A stretch of 64,000 nt of DNA, from positions 1,116,001 through 1,180,000 of the forward strand of contig NZ_CASCJC010000001.1 of assembly GCF_949152225.1 (NCBI RefSeq), read 5' to 3'. Shown here one piece after another: positions 46,450 to 54,222 of the stretch. The stretch is from Ligilactobacillus sp900765635 (GTDB taxonomy: Bacteria > Bacillota > Bacilli > Lactobacillales > Lactobacillaceae). A program made the translations under genes and the position numbers. Every line of letters begins with the position of its first letter. Position 1 is the first letter of the stretch. The notes beneath the pieces were generated by a model, which was not told the DNA's origin, ran no database searches, and saw only the letters and a program-made list of their open reading frames with translations.

Positions 46450-46472
46450 ATCGTGTTACAATACAACACGAT
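46450..46472. promoter_or_regulatory. Palindrome in the GNAT gene promoter region
   Basis: ATCGTGTT and AACACGAT form a perfect 8-bp inverted repeat with a 7-base spacer, 33 bases upstream of the GNAT start. Its place in the promoter region suggests an operator for an unidentified dimeric regulator. Confidence 0.45.
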
Positions 46473-46504
46473 ATAAAATTAGAACAAACACGAGGACTTT
46501 AACC

Positions 46505-46990
46505 GTGGAAATCAGAAGAATCGAACCACAAGATGATAGTGCTATCCAAGAGATTATCAAACAGTGTTATCCCATTCAACAAGAAGAAAAATTACAGACT
46601 TTAAAACGCTTGCGTAAAAGTTTTTGTTACATGCCTACATTAGAAGTTGTAGGTCAAATTAATAACAACATTTGTGCTCATGGTATGCTAAACGAAGCGA
46701 TTATCGGACAAAAACTTGGTTTAGTCTTTAGCTTTTTAGAAGTCGCACCTGAATATCAACGAAATGGTCTAGGCACTCAATTAGTACGTGTGCTCTTAAA
46801 TCGCGCACAAGCTTCTGGGTATCGCTTCATTGCCGTTCAAGGTGATCCCAAATTTTTTAGCAACTTTGGCTTTATTATCACTGATCCAGATGTTATTCGT
46901 TTGCCTTTCAACGAAAAAACACCTCTTATGATTAAGGAATTAGTCAACAATAGTTTACTCGATGTTACAGGGATATTGAATTATGATTAA
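46505..46990 (+). CDS. GNAT family N-acetyltransferase (YhbS-like)
   Basis: This 161-residue protein has the GNAT fold: VFSFLEVAPEYQRNGLGTQLVRVLLNRAQASGYRFIAVQGDPKFFSNFGF includes the acetyl-CoA-binding Q/RxxGxG/A loop (QRNGLG) and the downstream GDPxxYxxFGF-like motif of YhbS relatives. The substrate is unknown. The start is a GTG preceded by GAGGA. It is monocistronic, with a perfect 8-bp palindrome upstream and a strong terminator downstream. Confidence 0.9.
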   Translation: MEIRRIEPQDDSAIQEIIKQCYPIQQEEKLQTLKRLRKSFCYMPTLEVVGQINNNICAHGMLNEAIIGQKLGLVFSFLEVAPEYQRNGLGTQLVRVLLNRAQASGYRFIAVQGDPKFFSNFGFIITDPDVIRLPFNEKTPLMIKELVNNSLLDVTGILNYD

Positions 46991-47042
46991 AAAAATACTA
47001 TCAACCACCATTATTTTTTGAAAGGTTGATAGTATTTTTTAA
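46991..47042 (+). terminator. Terminator of the GNAT gene
   Basis: ATACTATCAACC pairs perfectly with GGTTGATAGTAT and is followed by TTTTTT. It directly follows the stop codon. Confidence 0.9.
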
Positions 47043-47325
47043 TTCTAAGTCGTTTCAAAAGACATTCCATTTAAATAATGGTATACCTAGCCAAAGAATT
47101 TATAAAATAAAATTAATTATTATGTTTTATTCCACTCTTTCTTCAATTACCCCTAAGATATAAATTCTATTAACTTTTCTAGGCTAAGGATTATCCACTC
47201 ACTACCAATCATCTATTAAAACATTAATAATTAATATTAATAATCCCTAGTTTTAGGCTTATCTCTTCTGTATTATTTTACTCATCCTTTAAACTTTTAT
47301 CAAAAATTCCTAGGAGGAAAAAATT

Positions 47326-48040
47326 ATGAAAAAAATAAGTTATTTAGCTTAGCTTTGGCGCTAGTTTACTTTTATTAAATAGCTCATTTAATAGTGTACA
47401 TGCAGCTGGTTCTGGCAATAGCACAACTAACTTAACTAACCAAACAACTGGTTACCAAGCACAATTTTCTGAAAATGCAACGGCAACTTCAACAGTAGAA
47501 CTTGCTATTAATCCAGGTACTTTAACATTGGATGCTGTTCCTGATTTACGCTTTTCATCAACAAATATCAATCAAATAGCAACTGGGGAAACAACATTAG
47601 ATCTTTTCGATGGTAACATCACCAAAAACTCAACTGCTTTTGACGGAAATTCTTCTCATCAACTTCAAGTCAGTGACTTACGAGGAAATAGCGGAGATTG
47701 GAAATTAACCGCACAGCTTAGTGAATTTAGATCTGCTAGCGGTGAAACTTTACCTGGTGTCATTATGTTGTTAAATGTTACAACTGGACAAGGTGCCACC
47801 CACTCAACCACACCAGCTATAATCACGCCCAATACTATGCTATTTGCAAATTCTAGTGCAAGTATTGTTGCACGTGGAAATGATACAACCGGCAAAGGTA
47901 TTAATAACTACACGTTAAACACGAGCGGAACTAAGACACAACTTATCATTCCTAAAACTTCAAACGCCAAAGCAAAAACTTATCAAGCAGATATTACTTG
48001 GGTACTTTCTACAACTTATAGTGCACCTAGTGCATTTTAA
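47326..48040 (+). pseudogene. WxL domain surface protein with frameshifted signal sequence
   Basis: This gene encodes a WxL protein of about 238 residues that would be exported and bind peptidoglycan non-covalently. The mature part is intact, with WxL motifs WKL (GDWKLTAQL) and WVL (DITWVLSTTYSAPSAF at the C-terminus). An AGGAGGAA site precedes ATG 47326, but that frame reads MKKISYLA and stops. The signal core LSFGASLLLLNSSFNSVHAAGS resumes in the +1 frame. One indel near 47345-47352 restores a normal signal peptide. It could be a true mutation, a phase-variable site, or a sequencing error. The next gene is its expected DUF916 partner. Confidence 0.75.
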
Positions 48041-48057
48041 TAACATTGAGGTATCAC

Positions 48058-49083
48058 ATGAATAAACATCTTATTAAAATATTGTTTTTGAGTAGCTTAT
48101 GTTTATGTATCTTCTTGATACATCCTAAAAAAGTCATAGCAGCCACACAAACGGGCTTTACTATCCAACCTGTATTACCAACAAATCAAATTTCAGATAA
48201 CAACTATTTTGATTTAAAAGTTGCACCTAATCAACAACAAGATATCAAGCTTTCAGTAACTAATTTACAAAACAACAAAATCAAGATTAAGATTTCTCCC
48301 AATCCTGCCTATACCAATTCAAATGGTGTCATTGAATACGATAAGCATAAACCTACGCAACTAACCTCTGAGGTAAATATCGCTACAGTTTTCTCTGAAC
48401 CACAAAAAATCACACTTAAACCTCATGAGCAACGTGAAGTTACTTTCAAGTTAAAAATTCCTTCCCAACCATTCAGTGGTATGCTTTTAGGTGGCTTTTA
48501 TGCTCAGCGCTTAGATTCCTCTAACTCTACAAGTACTTCTAAACAATTAACGACAGTAACTAATCATTTCGCTTTAGTTGTCGGAATTTTACTAAGAGAA
48601 AATCTCGAAACAAAGACTACTCCTAATTTAAAATTCAACAAAATTGATACTACAAAAATGGAATCTCAAAATGAACTATTACTACACTTAACTAATCCTA
48701 CTTCCCAAGCATTTGGTAAAACAACCATTAAGGCTAAAATCTATCCTCAATCTTCTAGCAAATCTGTTGTTAAAATCACACGCCTAGACCAAGAATTCGC
48801 TCCAACAAGTGACTATAATTTCACAATTCCATTAGGTTCAAACAAACTACCCGATGGCAAATATCGCTTAGAATTAACTGCTACTTCCGGAAAAAAACAT
48901 TGGCACTTTCAACAAAAATTCACTATAAAAACTCCATTAACTTCTAAATTAACACCTAATTTCAGTTCCTCATTTACACCAATTGCTAATAACAACGGGC
49001 CATTAATCTTACTAGCTTTATTAGTTATAATCTTAGTTTTAGGATTAACTATCCGGCTTATCAAACGCAACAAAAAATACTAG
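48058..49083 (+). CDS. DUF916/DUF3324 WxL-interacting protein
   Basis: This 341-residue protein has a signal peptide (about residues 1-28, ending VIAA), a DUF916 region (FTIQPVLPTNQISDNNYFDLKVAPNQQQDIKLSVTN...), a DUF3324 region, and a C-terminal membrane segment (LILLALLVIILVLGLTIRL) with a positive tail (KRNKKY). These proteins sit beside WxL proteins in lactobacilli and enterococci and are thought to bind both peptidoglycan and WxL partners. The start follows TTGAGGTATC, 17 bases after the WxL gene, so the two form an operon with one terminator. Confidence 0.9.
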   Translation: MNKHLIKILFLSSLCLCIFLIHPKKVIAATQTGFTIQPVLPTNQISDNNYFDLKVAPNQQQDIKLSVTNLQNNKIKIKISPNPAYTNSNGVIEYDKHKPTQLTSEVNIATVFSEPQKITLKPHEQREVTFKLKIPSQPFSGMLLGGFYAQRLDSSNSTSTSKQLTTVTNHFALVVGILLRENLETKTTPNLKFNKIDTTKMESQNELLLHLTNPTSQAFGKTTIKAKIYPQSSSKSVVKITRLDQEFAPTSDYNFTIPLGSNKLPDGKYRLELTATSGKKHWHFQQKFTIKTPLTSKLTPNFSSSFTPIANNNGPLILLALLVIILVLGLTIRLIKRNKKY

Positions 49084-49098
49084 TCATTACTGATATAC

Positions 49099-49139
49099 AC
49101 CCTCTTTTACTGGCCAATCCAGTAAGGAGGGTTATTTTT
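49099..49139 (+). terminator. Terminator of the WxL operon
   Basis: CCCTCTTTTACTGG pairs with CCAGTAAGGAGGG through two helices and is followed by TTATTTTTA. It lies about 15 bases after the DUF916 gene. Confidence 0.85.
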
Positions 49140-49337
49140 ATGCACTACTTACAAGAATACAAAATAAAATTACGCCAACAAACCAAATACACGAGGTAGA
49201 AAATTCCAGATGTGTTCTGAAAAAATAAGAAGCAAACAATTTTAATATTTTAAAATACAAAAATTAAATGCGTGGCAAAGTCACATTAACTTTCTAAATA
49301 TTTGTAATTTATTTTAAAAACAATAAAAAAGCAAGCA

Positions 49338-49380
49338 AAAATAAAATGGATGCCCCTGTAAAACACAAGAAAGCATCCAT
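49338..49380 (-). terminator. Terminator of ezrA
   Basis: On the minus strand ATGGATGC pairs with GCATCCAT across a loop of about 19 bases and runs into TTTTATTTT. It lies about 60 bases after the ezrA stop. Confidence 0.65.
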
Positions 49381-49442
49381 GAGATAATTTTAAATTAAAT
49401 TTTTATGTTAAAAATCGATTTATAGCAGCACTATCCTTTTTA

Positions 49443-51146
49443 TTAAATCAATTCTTTTTGTTCTTCATAAGCCTTAGATATTTTACTAAAAGCTCCTGGA
49501 TCTACATTATCGACTGCATGCGAAATTGTATCTAGCGCAGCAACATAATCATAATCTTCATTGAAAAGTTTTAACGCTTTTTGATAAGCATCCGCTATCT
49601 CAGGATAACGATTTCTATAGCGATTGGCATATTGTAACATTTCTTCTGTTAATAAAGAACTGTCAATCAATTCATTTGTTTTTGTTTCTAAAACATCTAA
49701 ATCAGATTGTGTATCCAACAATCCTTTAGTGATTTCATCCATATTGATTTGACTGCACCTTAACGCTTGAGATAAATCCTTAATTTCTTGGGCAACACGA
49801 TAAAAATATCCTAGATATTCTTTGGTTAAACCTGGAAGATTCAACTTTTCGACACGACGCTTAAGTTGATGAATCTGTAAATCAAAACTCTCTACCGCTT
49901 TTCGTGCTTCTTTTTCTTCGTGCCATAAATTAGCCACACCATCATTAATTTGTTTTTGTTTTTGTTCAATCTCGGTTAATGCTTCTATATTATTCAAACA
50001 AAGCGTTAACTCTTGACTATAAATTGCCTTTTTTTGTTCTTTTTGCTCTAAGTATACATGTTGTTGCTCTTCAATTCTATCTAATTGTTCATTTAATATC
50101 CGTGCATCTTCTAACTCGTTATGCGTCAAGGTATAATTTTGTTTCAAGCGTTCAAGCGCAACCAGTAGTTCGTATTGTTGTTGCTTAGCATGCTTAAAGA
50201 AAGCAAAATAATATTTTTCTTTAGCTTCTAACTGAGCTTTAGCGCTATATTCTTTTTCAAAAACATCATAAACGGCATCTATTTCATCCATCAATTGATC
50301 ATTTATTTTTTTAGAATTCTCAATATTAACCGAAGTAATATTTTCAATAAATTCAGTCATCTGCTGGTTAATTTGAGTCAATTTAGCACCCATATCATCA
50401 CTAAAGCCATGACCTTGATCTTGCATCTGAGCTAAAGCAGCTTGCAACTCTTTAATTTGTTCAGGAAAAACATTATGGTAATTTTTATAAAGTGGCGGAA
50501 TTTGCTCAATGGCATTTTGTAACTCACTAGTTTGCATCTTTAATGATTGCAATGACGGTGCAGCAGCTACATAATCACCACTTTCCATTAATTTAACATA
50601 AGCATCAAAGTCTTTTTCTAACTCACCCAAGGTATCTTCTAAAACATCTAAAGCAGGGCCAAATGAAAAACTTTTTGCTAATAACACCTTACGTAAAGAA
50701 TGATAACGTTCATCCAAGCTATCAACCGCTCGTTGTTGTTCTTTGGTATCACGTTCGATTTTTTCCAAATCATTTCTTATTTCATTAAATCTTTGACTCA
50801 CATTTTCTATTTTTTTATCAATTGTAGCCATATCTTGTTTGACTGAAAAAACATGCATTTGTGAATTTGTTTCTTGTAAAAGATTCAATGTTTCTGACAA
50901 CTCAGGCAATTGTCTATTCAATAAATAGCGATAACCTTTATCAAGTTTTTCAAATTCTGTTAAGCTCTCACCTGTCAAATTCAGCTGACTGATTGAAGCT
51001 AATTTCTTTTCAAGTGAACAGGCCTGTAATTTCTTTAGTTCACTTTGATATTCTGTGATTTTTTGAGCATAATTTTTACGCATGTATAATACCGCTAAAT
51101 AGCAACATACTACAATTACGATAATCGCAATAAAAATATATTCCAT
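49443..51146 (-). CDS. ezrA: Septation ring formation regulator EzrA
   Basis: EzrA is a membrane-anchored regulator of FtsZ ring position in Firmicutes. The 567-residue protein has an N-terminal membrane anchor (YIFIAIIVIVVCCYLAVLYMRK, residues 3-24) followed by long cytoplasmic coiled-coil spectrin-like repeats rich in Q, E, L and K. The final segment DYDYVAALDTISHAVDNVDPGAF is characteristic of the family C-terminus. Length is typical. It is monocistronic and divergent from the GAF-domain gene. In Bacillus it also neighbours rpsD, which is nearby here. Confidence 0.95.
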   Translation of the reverse strand: MEYIFIAIIVIVVCCYLAVLYMRKNYAQKITEYQSELKKLQACSLEKKLASISQLNLTGESLTEFEKLDKGYRYLLNRQLPELSETLNLLQETNSQMHVFSVKQDMATIDKKIENVSQRFNEIRNDLEKIERDTKEQQRAVDSLDERYHSLRKVLLAKSFSFGPALDVLEDTLGELEKDFDAYVKLMESGDYVAAAPSLQSLKMQTSELQNAIEQIPPLYKNYHNVFPEQIKELQAALAQMQDQGHGFSDDMGAKLTQINQQMTEFIENITSVNIENSKKINDQLMDEIDAVYDVFEKEYSAKAQLEAKEKYYFAFFKHAKQQQYELLVALERLKQNYTLTHNELEDARILNEQLDRIEEQQHVYLEQKEQKKAIYSQELTLCLNNIEALTEIEQKQKQINDGVANLWHEEKEARKAVESFDLQIHQLKRRVEKLNLPGLTKEYLGYFYRVAQEIKDLSQALRCSQINMDEITKGLLDTQSDLDVLETKTNELIDSSLLTEEMLQYANRYRNRYPEIADAYQKALKLFNEDYDYVAALDTISHAVDNVDPGAFSKISKAYEEQKELI

Positions 51147-51297
51147 GAGTCCACCTTCTATTCTTAGCTACACTGATAATTTTTAATTAAATAAGTTGAA
51201 ATATTTCATAATTCATTCTAAAATCTATTATTAATTATAACATATGAATCAAACGCATTTTGCTTTTTTATTTAATTATTTTAAAGGAGATAAAATT

Positions 51298-51747
51298 ATG
51301 TCTGAATCCGTTTTAACTCAACAACTTGATGCCCTTTTACAAGGAGAAAACAACATTATTGCTAACTTAGCAAATGCTAGCGCCTTATTAAATGAACATC
51401 TCTCAAATATCAATTGGGTTGGGTTTTATCTTTACGACCAAGAAACAAACACATTAAATCTTGGACCATTTCAAGGAAAAGTTGCCTGCATGCATATTCC
51501 TTTGGGACAAGGTGTGTGTGGTAGCGCAATAGCAGAGCAAAAAATTTTACGTGTTGCTAATGTACATGAATTTGCTGGTCATATTGCCTGCGATGCCGCT
51601 AGCAATTCTGAGATTGTCTTACCTTTAATCAAAAATGGAGAAATTTTAGGTGTTTTAGATATTGATTCTCCTGAATTAAATCGGTTTAGCGCCCATGACG
51701 AACAAGAATTAGCAGCTTTTGTAACAACTTTGTTAAAACATATCTGA
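51298..51747 (+). CDS. Free methionine-(R)-sulfoxide reductase (GAF domain)
   Basis: This 149-residue GAF protein belongs to the fRMsr family, which reduces free methionine-R-sulfoxide. Its three cysteines at residues 64 (KVACMHIPLG), 74 (GVCGSA) and 98 (HIACDAASNSE) fit the conserved catalytic cysteines of this family. The start follows AAAGGAGA. The frame is open upstream to an ATG at 51244, but that start has no ribosome binding site. It ends just before the rpsD promoter. Confidence 0.92.
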   Translation: MSESVLTQQLDALLQGENNIIANLANASALLNEHLSNINWVGFYLYDQETNTLNLGPFQGKVACMHIPLGQGVCGSAIAEQKILRVANVHEFAGHIACDAASNSEIVLPLIKNGEILGVLDIDSPELNRFSAHDEQELAAFVTTLLKHI

Positions 51748-51754
51748 TAATTCC

Positions 51755-51784
51755 TTGACAATTTTTACTTTCTAGTGTTATATT
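51755..51784 (+). promoter_or_regulatory. Promoter of rpsD
   Basis: TTGACA (51755-51760) and TATATT (51779-51784) are separated by 18 bases. The expected transcript would begin about 51791 and include the structured leader. Confidence 0.75.
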
Positions 51785-51786
51785 GA

Positions 51787-51945
51787 AACTTGTGTAAAAT
51801 AATGCAGCAGTGAGTGGTAAGCTCGTCAACAGTTTATTGCCGTTTCGGTTGATTAGTAACTTTTCGGCTGCAAAAGCGAAAATCCAAAATAAACTGCACG
51901 AATACTAAACTCACAAGGATTATTTTACTCCATTAATAAATATTT
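51787..51945 (+). promoter_or_regulatory. Structured leader of rpsD (S4 leader candidate)
   Basis: This leader of about 160 bases contains long-range complementary segments: GTAAAATAAT (51794-51803) with ATTATTTTAC (51918-51928), and CAGTTTATT (51830-51838) with AATAAACTG (51888-51896). Such closed leaders before rpsD are autoregulatory S4-binding sites in Firmicutes. A covariance search would be needed to confirm the class. Confidence 0.6.
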
Positions 51946-51959
51946 TGGAGGAATTTTTC

Positions 51960-52565
51960 ATGTCACGTTATACAGGTCCATCCTGGAAAGTTTCCCGTCG
52001 TTTAGGGATTTCTCTTTCCGGTACAGGTAAAGAATTAGCTCGTCGTCCATACGCACCAGGCCAACATGGTCAAAACCGTCGTAAATTATCAGAATACGGT
52101 TTGCAATTACGTGAAAAGCAAAAATTACGTATGACTTACGGTTTATCCGAACGTCAATTTGCTAACCTTTTCGTTAAAGCTGGTAAGATTCGCGAAGGTA
52201 AGCACGGTGATAACTTCATGATCCTTTTGGAACGTCGTTTAGACAACGTTGTTTACCGTTTAGGTTTGGCTACAACTCGTCGCCAAGCTCGCCAATTGGT
52301 AAACCATGGTCATATCACTGTTGACGGCAAGCGCGTTGACATCCCTTCATACGATGTTAAACCAGGCCAAGTTATCTCTTTACGTGAACGTTCAAAAGAT
52401 TTACAAATCGTAAAAGATGCTTTAGAAGCTGTTGTTGGGCGTGTACCATTTGTTTCCTTTGATGAAAACACAATGGAAGGTTCTCTTGTTCGTTTACCAG
52501 AACGTGAAGAACTCGACGCAAACATCGATGAAGCTTTAGTTGTTGAATACTACAACAAACTTTAA
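51960..52565 (+). CDS. rpsD: 30S ribosomal protein S4
   Basis: S4 nucleates 16S rRNA folding and autoregulates its own gene in Bacillus. The 201-residue protein starts MSRYTGPSWKVSRRLGISLSGTGKELARRPYAPGQHGQNRRKLSEYG and carries the S4 RNA-binding domain (ERRLDNVVYRLGLATTRRQARQLVNHGHITVDGKRVDIPSY). It has no zinc-binding cysteines, so it is the zinc-free form. The ATG follows GGAGGAA. It is monocistronic and ends at a terminator. Confidence 0.98.
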   Translation: MSRYTGPSWKVSRRLGISLSGTGKELARRPYAPGQHGQNRRKLSEYGLQLREKQKLRMTYGLSERQFANLFVKAGKIREGKHGDNFMILLERRLDNVVYRLGLATTRRQARQLVNHGHITVDGKRVDIPSYDVKPGQVISLRERSKDLQIVKDALEAVVGRVPFVSFDENTMEGSLVRLPEREELDANIDEALVVEYYNKL

Positions 52566-52580
52566 TCTTGCGTTTTACGC

Positions 52581-52613
52581 AAAAACCTGCACTTATTGGT
52601 GCAGGTTTTTTAT
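52581..52613 (+). terminator. Terminator of rpsD
   Basis: AAACCTGCAC, a 6-base loop and GTGCAGGTTT are followed by TTTTT. Confidence 0.92.
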
Positions 52614-52684
52614 TGCACTTGATTGGTTTTATTTTTTGAGATATGTTAAAATTTAGACAAATTAACTCAAGGACGGTACATTAA

Positions 52685-53134
52685 ATGACCAATAATGATT
52701 TACAAGATCATCTCAATCATGCAGTCTATGGTACTCCGCAATTAAAACCAGACGAACAACGCAAATACTTGGGAACTTTTCGTGAACGTGTCGATTTAGT
52801 CTTAACTTTTGGACAATTAAGTACACCAGAATATCTTACAGCACTGGCCCAAGAAACTAAATTGCACCCTGAATATATTTTATTAGTTAACGCTGCTATT
52901 CCAAACAAGATACTAGCCAAAATTTTAAAACTTGCTCAAGATAATCATATTCAAGTCACCACTACTAGTAATGTGAGCTTTGGTACTCAAAATGATGATT
53001 CCGCAGTCATTTTAGCTGCAAAAAAACAAGCACTCAATCTGGAAATAATCGATGTTGCCAAGCGCTATCCGTTAAACAATTCTTCTGTTACAGACACAAC
53101 TCAAAAAAGTTTTTGGCACCGTTTTTTTAACTAA
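52685..53134 (+). CDS. YueI family protein (DUF1694)
   Basis: This 149-residue protein matches the DUF1694/YueI family of Firmicutes: LQDHLNHAVYGTPQLKPDEQRKYLGTFRERVDLVLTFGQL at the N-terminus, followed by a Rossmann-like core and a C-terminal tail. Function is unknown. It sits downstream of rpsD, behind its own promoter candidate, and is followed by a strong bidirectional terminator it shares with the dead metallophosphoesterase gene on the other strand. Confidence 0.9.
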   Translation: MTNNDLQDHLNHAVYGTPQLKPDEQRKYLGTFRERVDLVLTFGQLSTPEYLTALAQETKLHPEYILLVNAAIPNKILAKILKLAQDNHIQVTTTSNVSFGTQNDDSAVILAAKKQALNLEIIDVAKRYPLNNSSVTDTTQKSFWHRFFN

Positions 53135-53177
53135 AAAGCGCTTAACACGCAAAAATGTGTTAAGCGCTTTGTTTATT
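53135..53177 (+). terminator. Terminator of yueI, shared with the convergent pseudogene
   Basis: AAAGCGCTTAACAC (53135-53148) and GTGTTAAGCGCTTT (53157-53170) form a perfect 14-bp stem with T- and A-rich flanks. Confidence 0.88.
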
Positions 53178-53178
53178 C

Positions 53179-54019
53179 CTACTGCCAAATTTCTGTTGTG
53201 AAATGATCTACATATAGATTAATAATTCGAGCTCCCCGTGTAAATTGAAATACGTGTTGTAACCTGAAATATTACCATAATTTAATTCAATACCTGCTAG
53301 CTTACTTTGAAAACTGTTGTCATGATCATGTCCAGCAAAAACACCCTTAACATTTTTTGGCGTGAAAAAGCATAAAATAATCCCGAATTGGGTTCTCCAC
53401 AACAAATATTTTCCAAATTTTTCCCTGCTATTAATTCTTGTTTAACAGCTTGTCGATACTCAGGTAACGGTATATGCAAAAAACTTAAATCACAATCTTT
53501 AACACTACGATCTTGTGATTATTTTAGATACCACATAATCTGTTCAGGTTCAATTACCGCATATTTGCTGGTAATTTCCCACTTACCATAATCATCACTA
53601 TCAAAGACATATAACTTATTGCGAACCTGATCTTCACAATAAATGTCTAATACATAATTTTGCCGATCAAAAATTGTATAGCTATCGTGTTTATCAGCTA
53701 AATATTTAAGATGGTCTTCAAACTCACGTAGTTGTTGTCTACTAAAATCCCCTTCAGCATCATGATTACCATAAGTAATCGCAATCGATATTTTTGTTTG
53801 ATTTAACACATCATATAACTGAATTAATGTTTGTTCAGGATCTGGATTCTCCAACCCCCATAATAAATCGCTCGTCATCATTAACAAGTCAAATTACTTA
53901 TCTTTTAAAAAGTTTGTCATATCACGAATAGTCCGCTTACTTTCCTGATTTAAAGGTAATGGACTTAAATGAATATCGGTTAATTGACAAATTTTAAAAA
54001 GTTGATCTTTTTTTACCAT
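53179..54019 (-). pseudogene. Metallophosphoesterase pseudogene (calcineurin-like)
   Basis: The minus strand holds a full metallophosphoesterase gene that is now broken. It starts MVKKDQLFKICQLTDIHLSPL (metal motif DIH). An in-frame TAA lies after NFLKDK near 53891 and is followed directly by FDLLMMTSDLLWG. The ITYGNHDAEGDF motif, a second in-frame TAA at 53519, and the FAGHDHDN motif in another frame come next. A further frameshift precedes the ending RIINLYVDHFTTEIWQ. Two nonsense codons plus two frameshifts mean it cannot be translated whole. Relatives are cytoplasmic phosphoesterases of unknown substrate. Confidence 0.88.
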
Positions 54020-54222
54020 TAATTTCTTTTTCAAACTCCTCTAATTTTTTAAATTTAGCTAACCATTAAAATATAATTTTTATGTATGCAACCTAAATAT
54101 CATCCCCTAACATCAAAACCATCTAATATTATGAACTACTATGTTAGCGAATTTAATAGCTTAAATAATAAAATTTTTCTCAAATAAAAAACAGCCAATC
54201 CTAAGACTGACTGCTATATTTT

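Noticed and set aside
49140..49199. A 20-codon frame (MHYLQEYKIKLRQQTKYTR) after the WxL operon terminator
   Set aside because: It begins inside the terminator's T run, has no ribosome binding site, and its faint resemblance to a recombinase N-terminus is too short to support a call.
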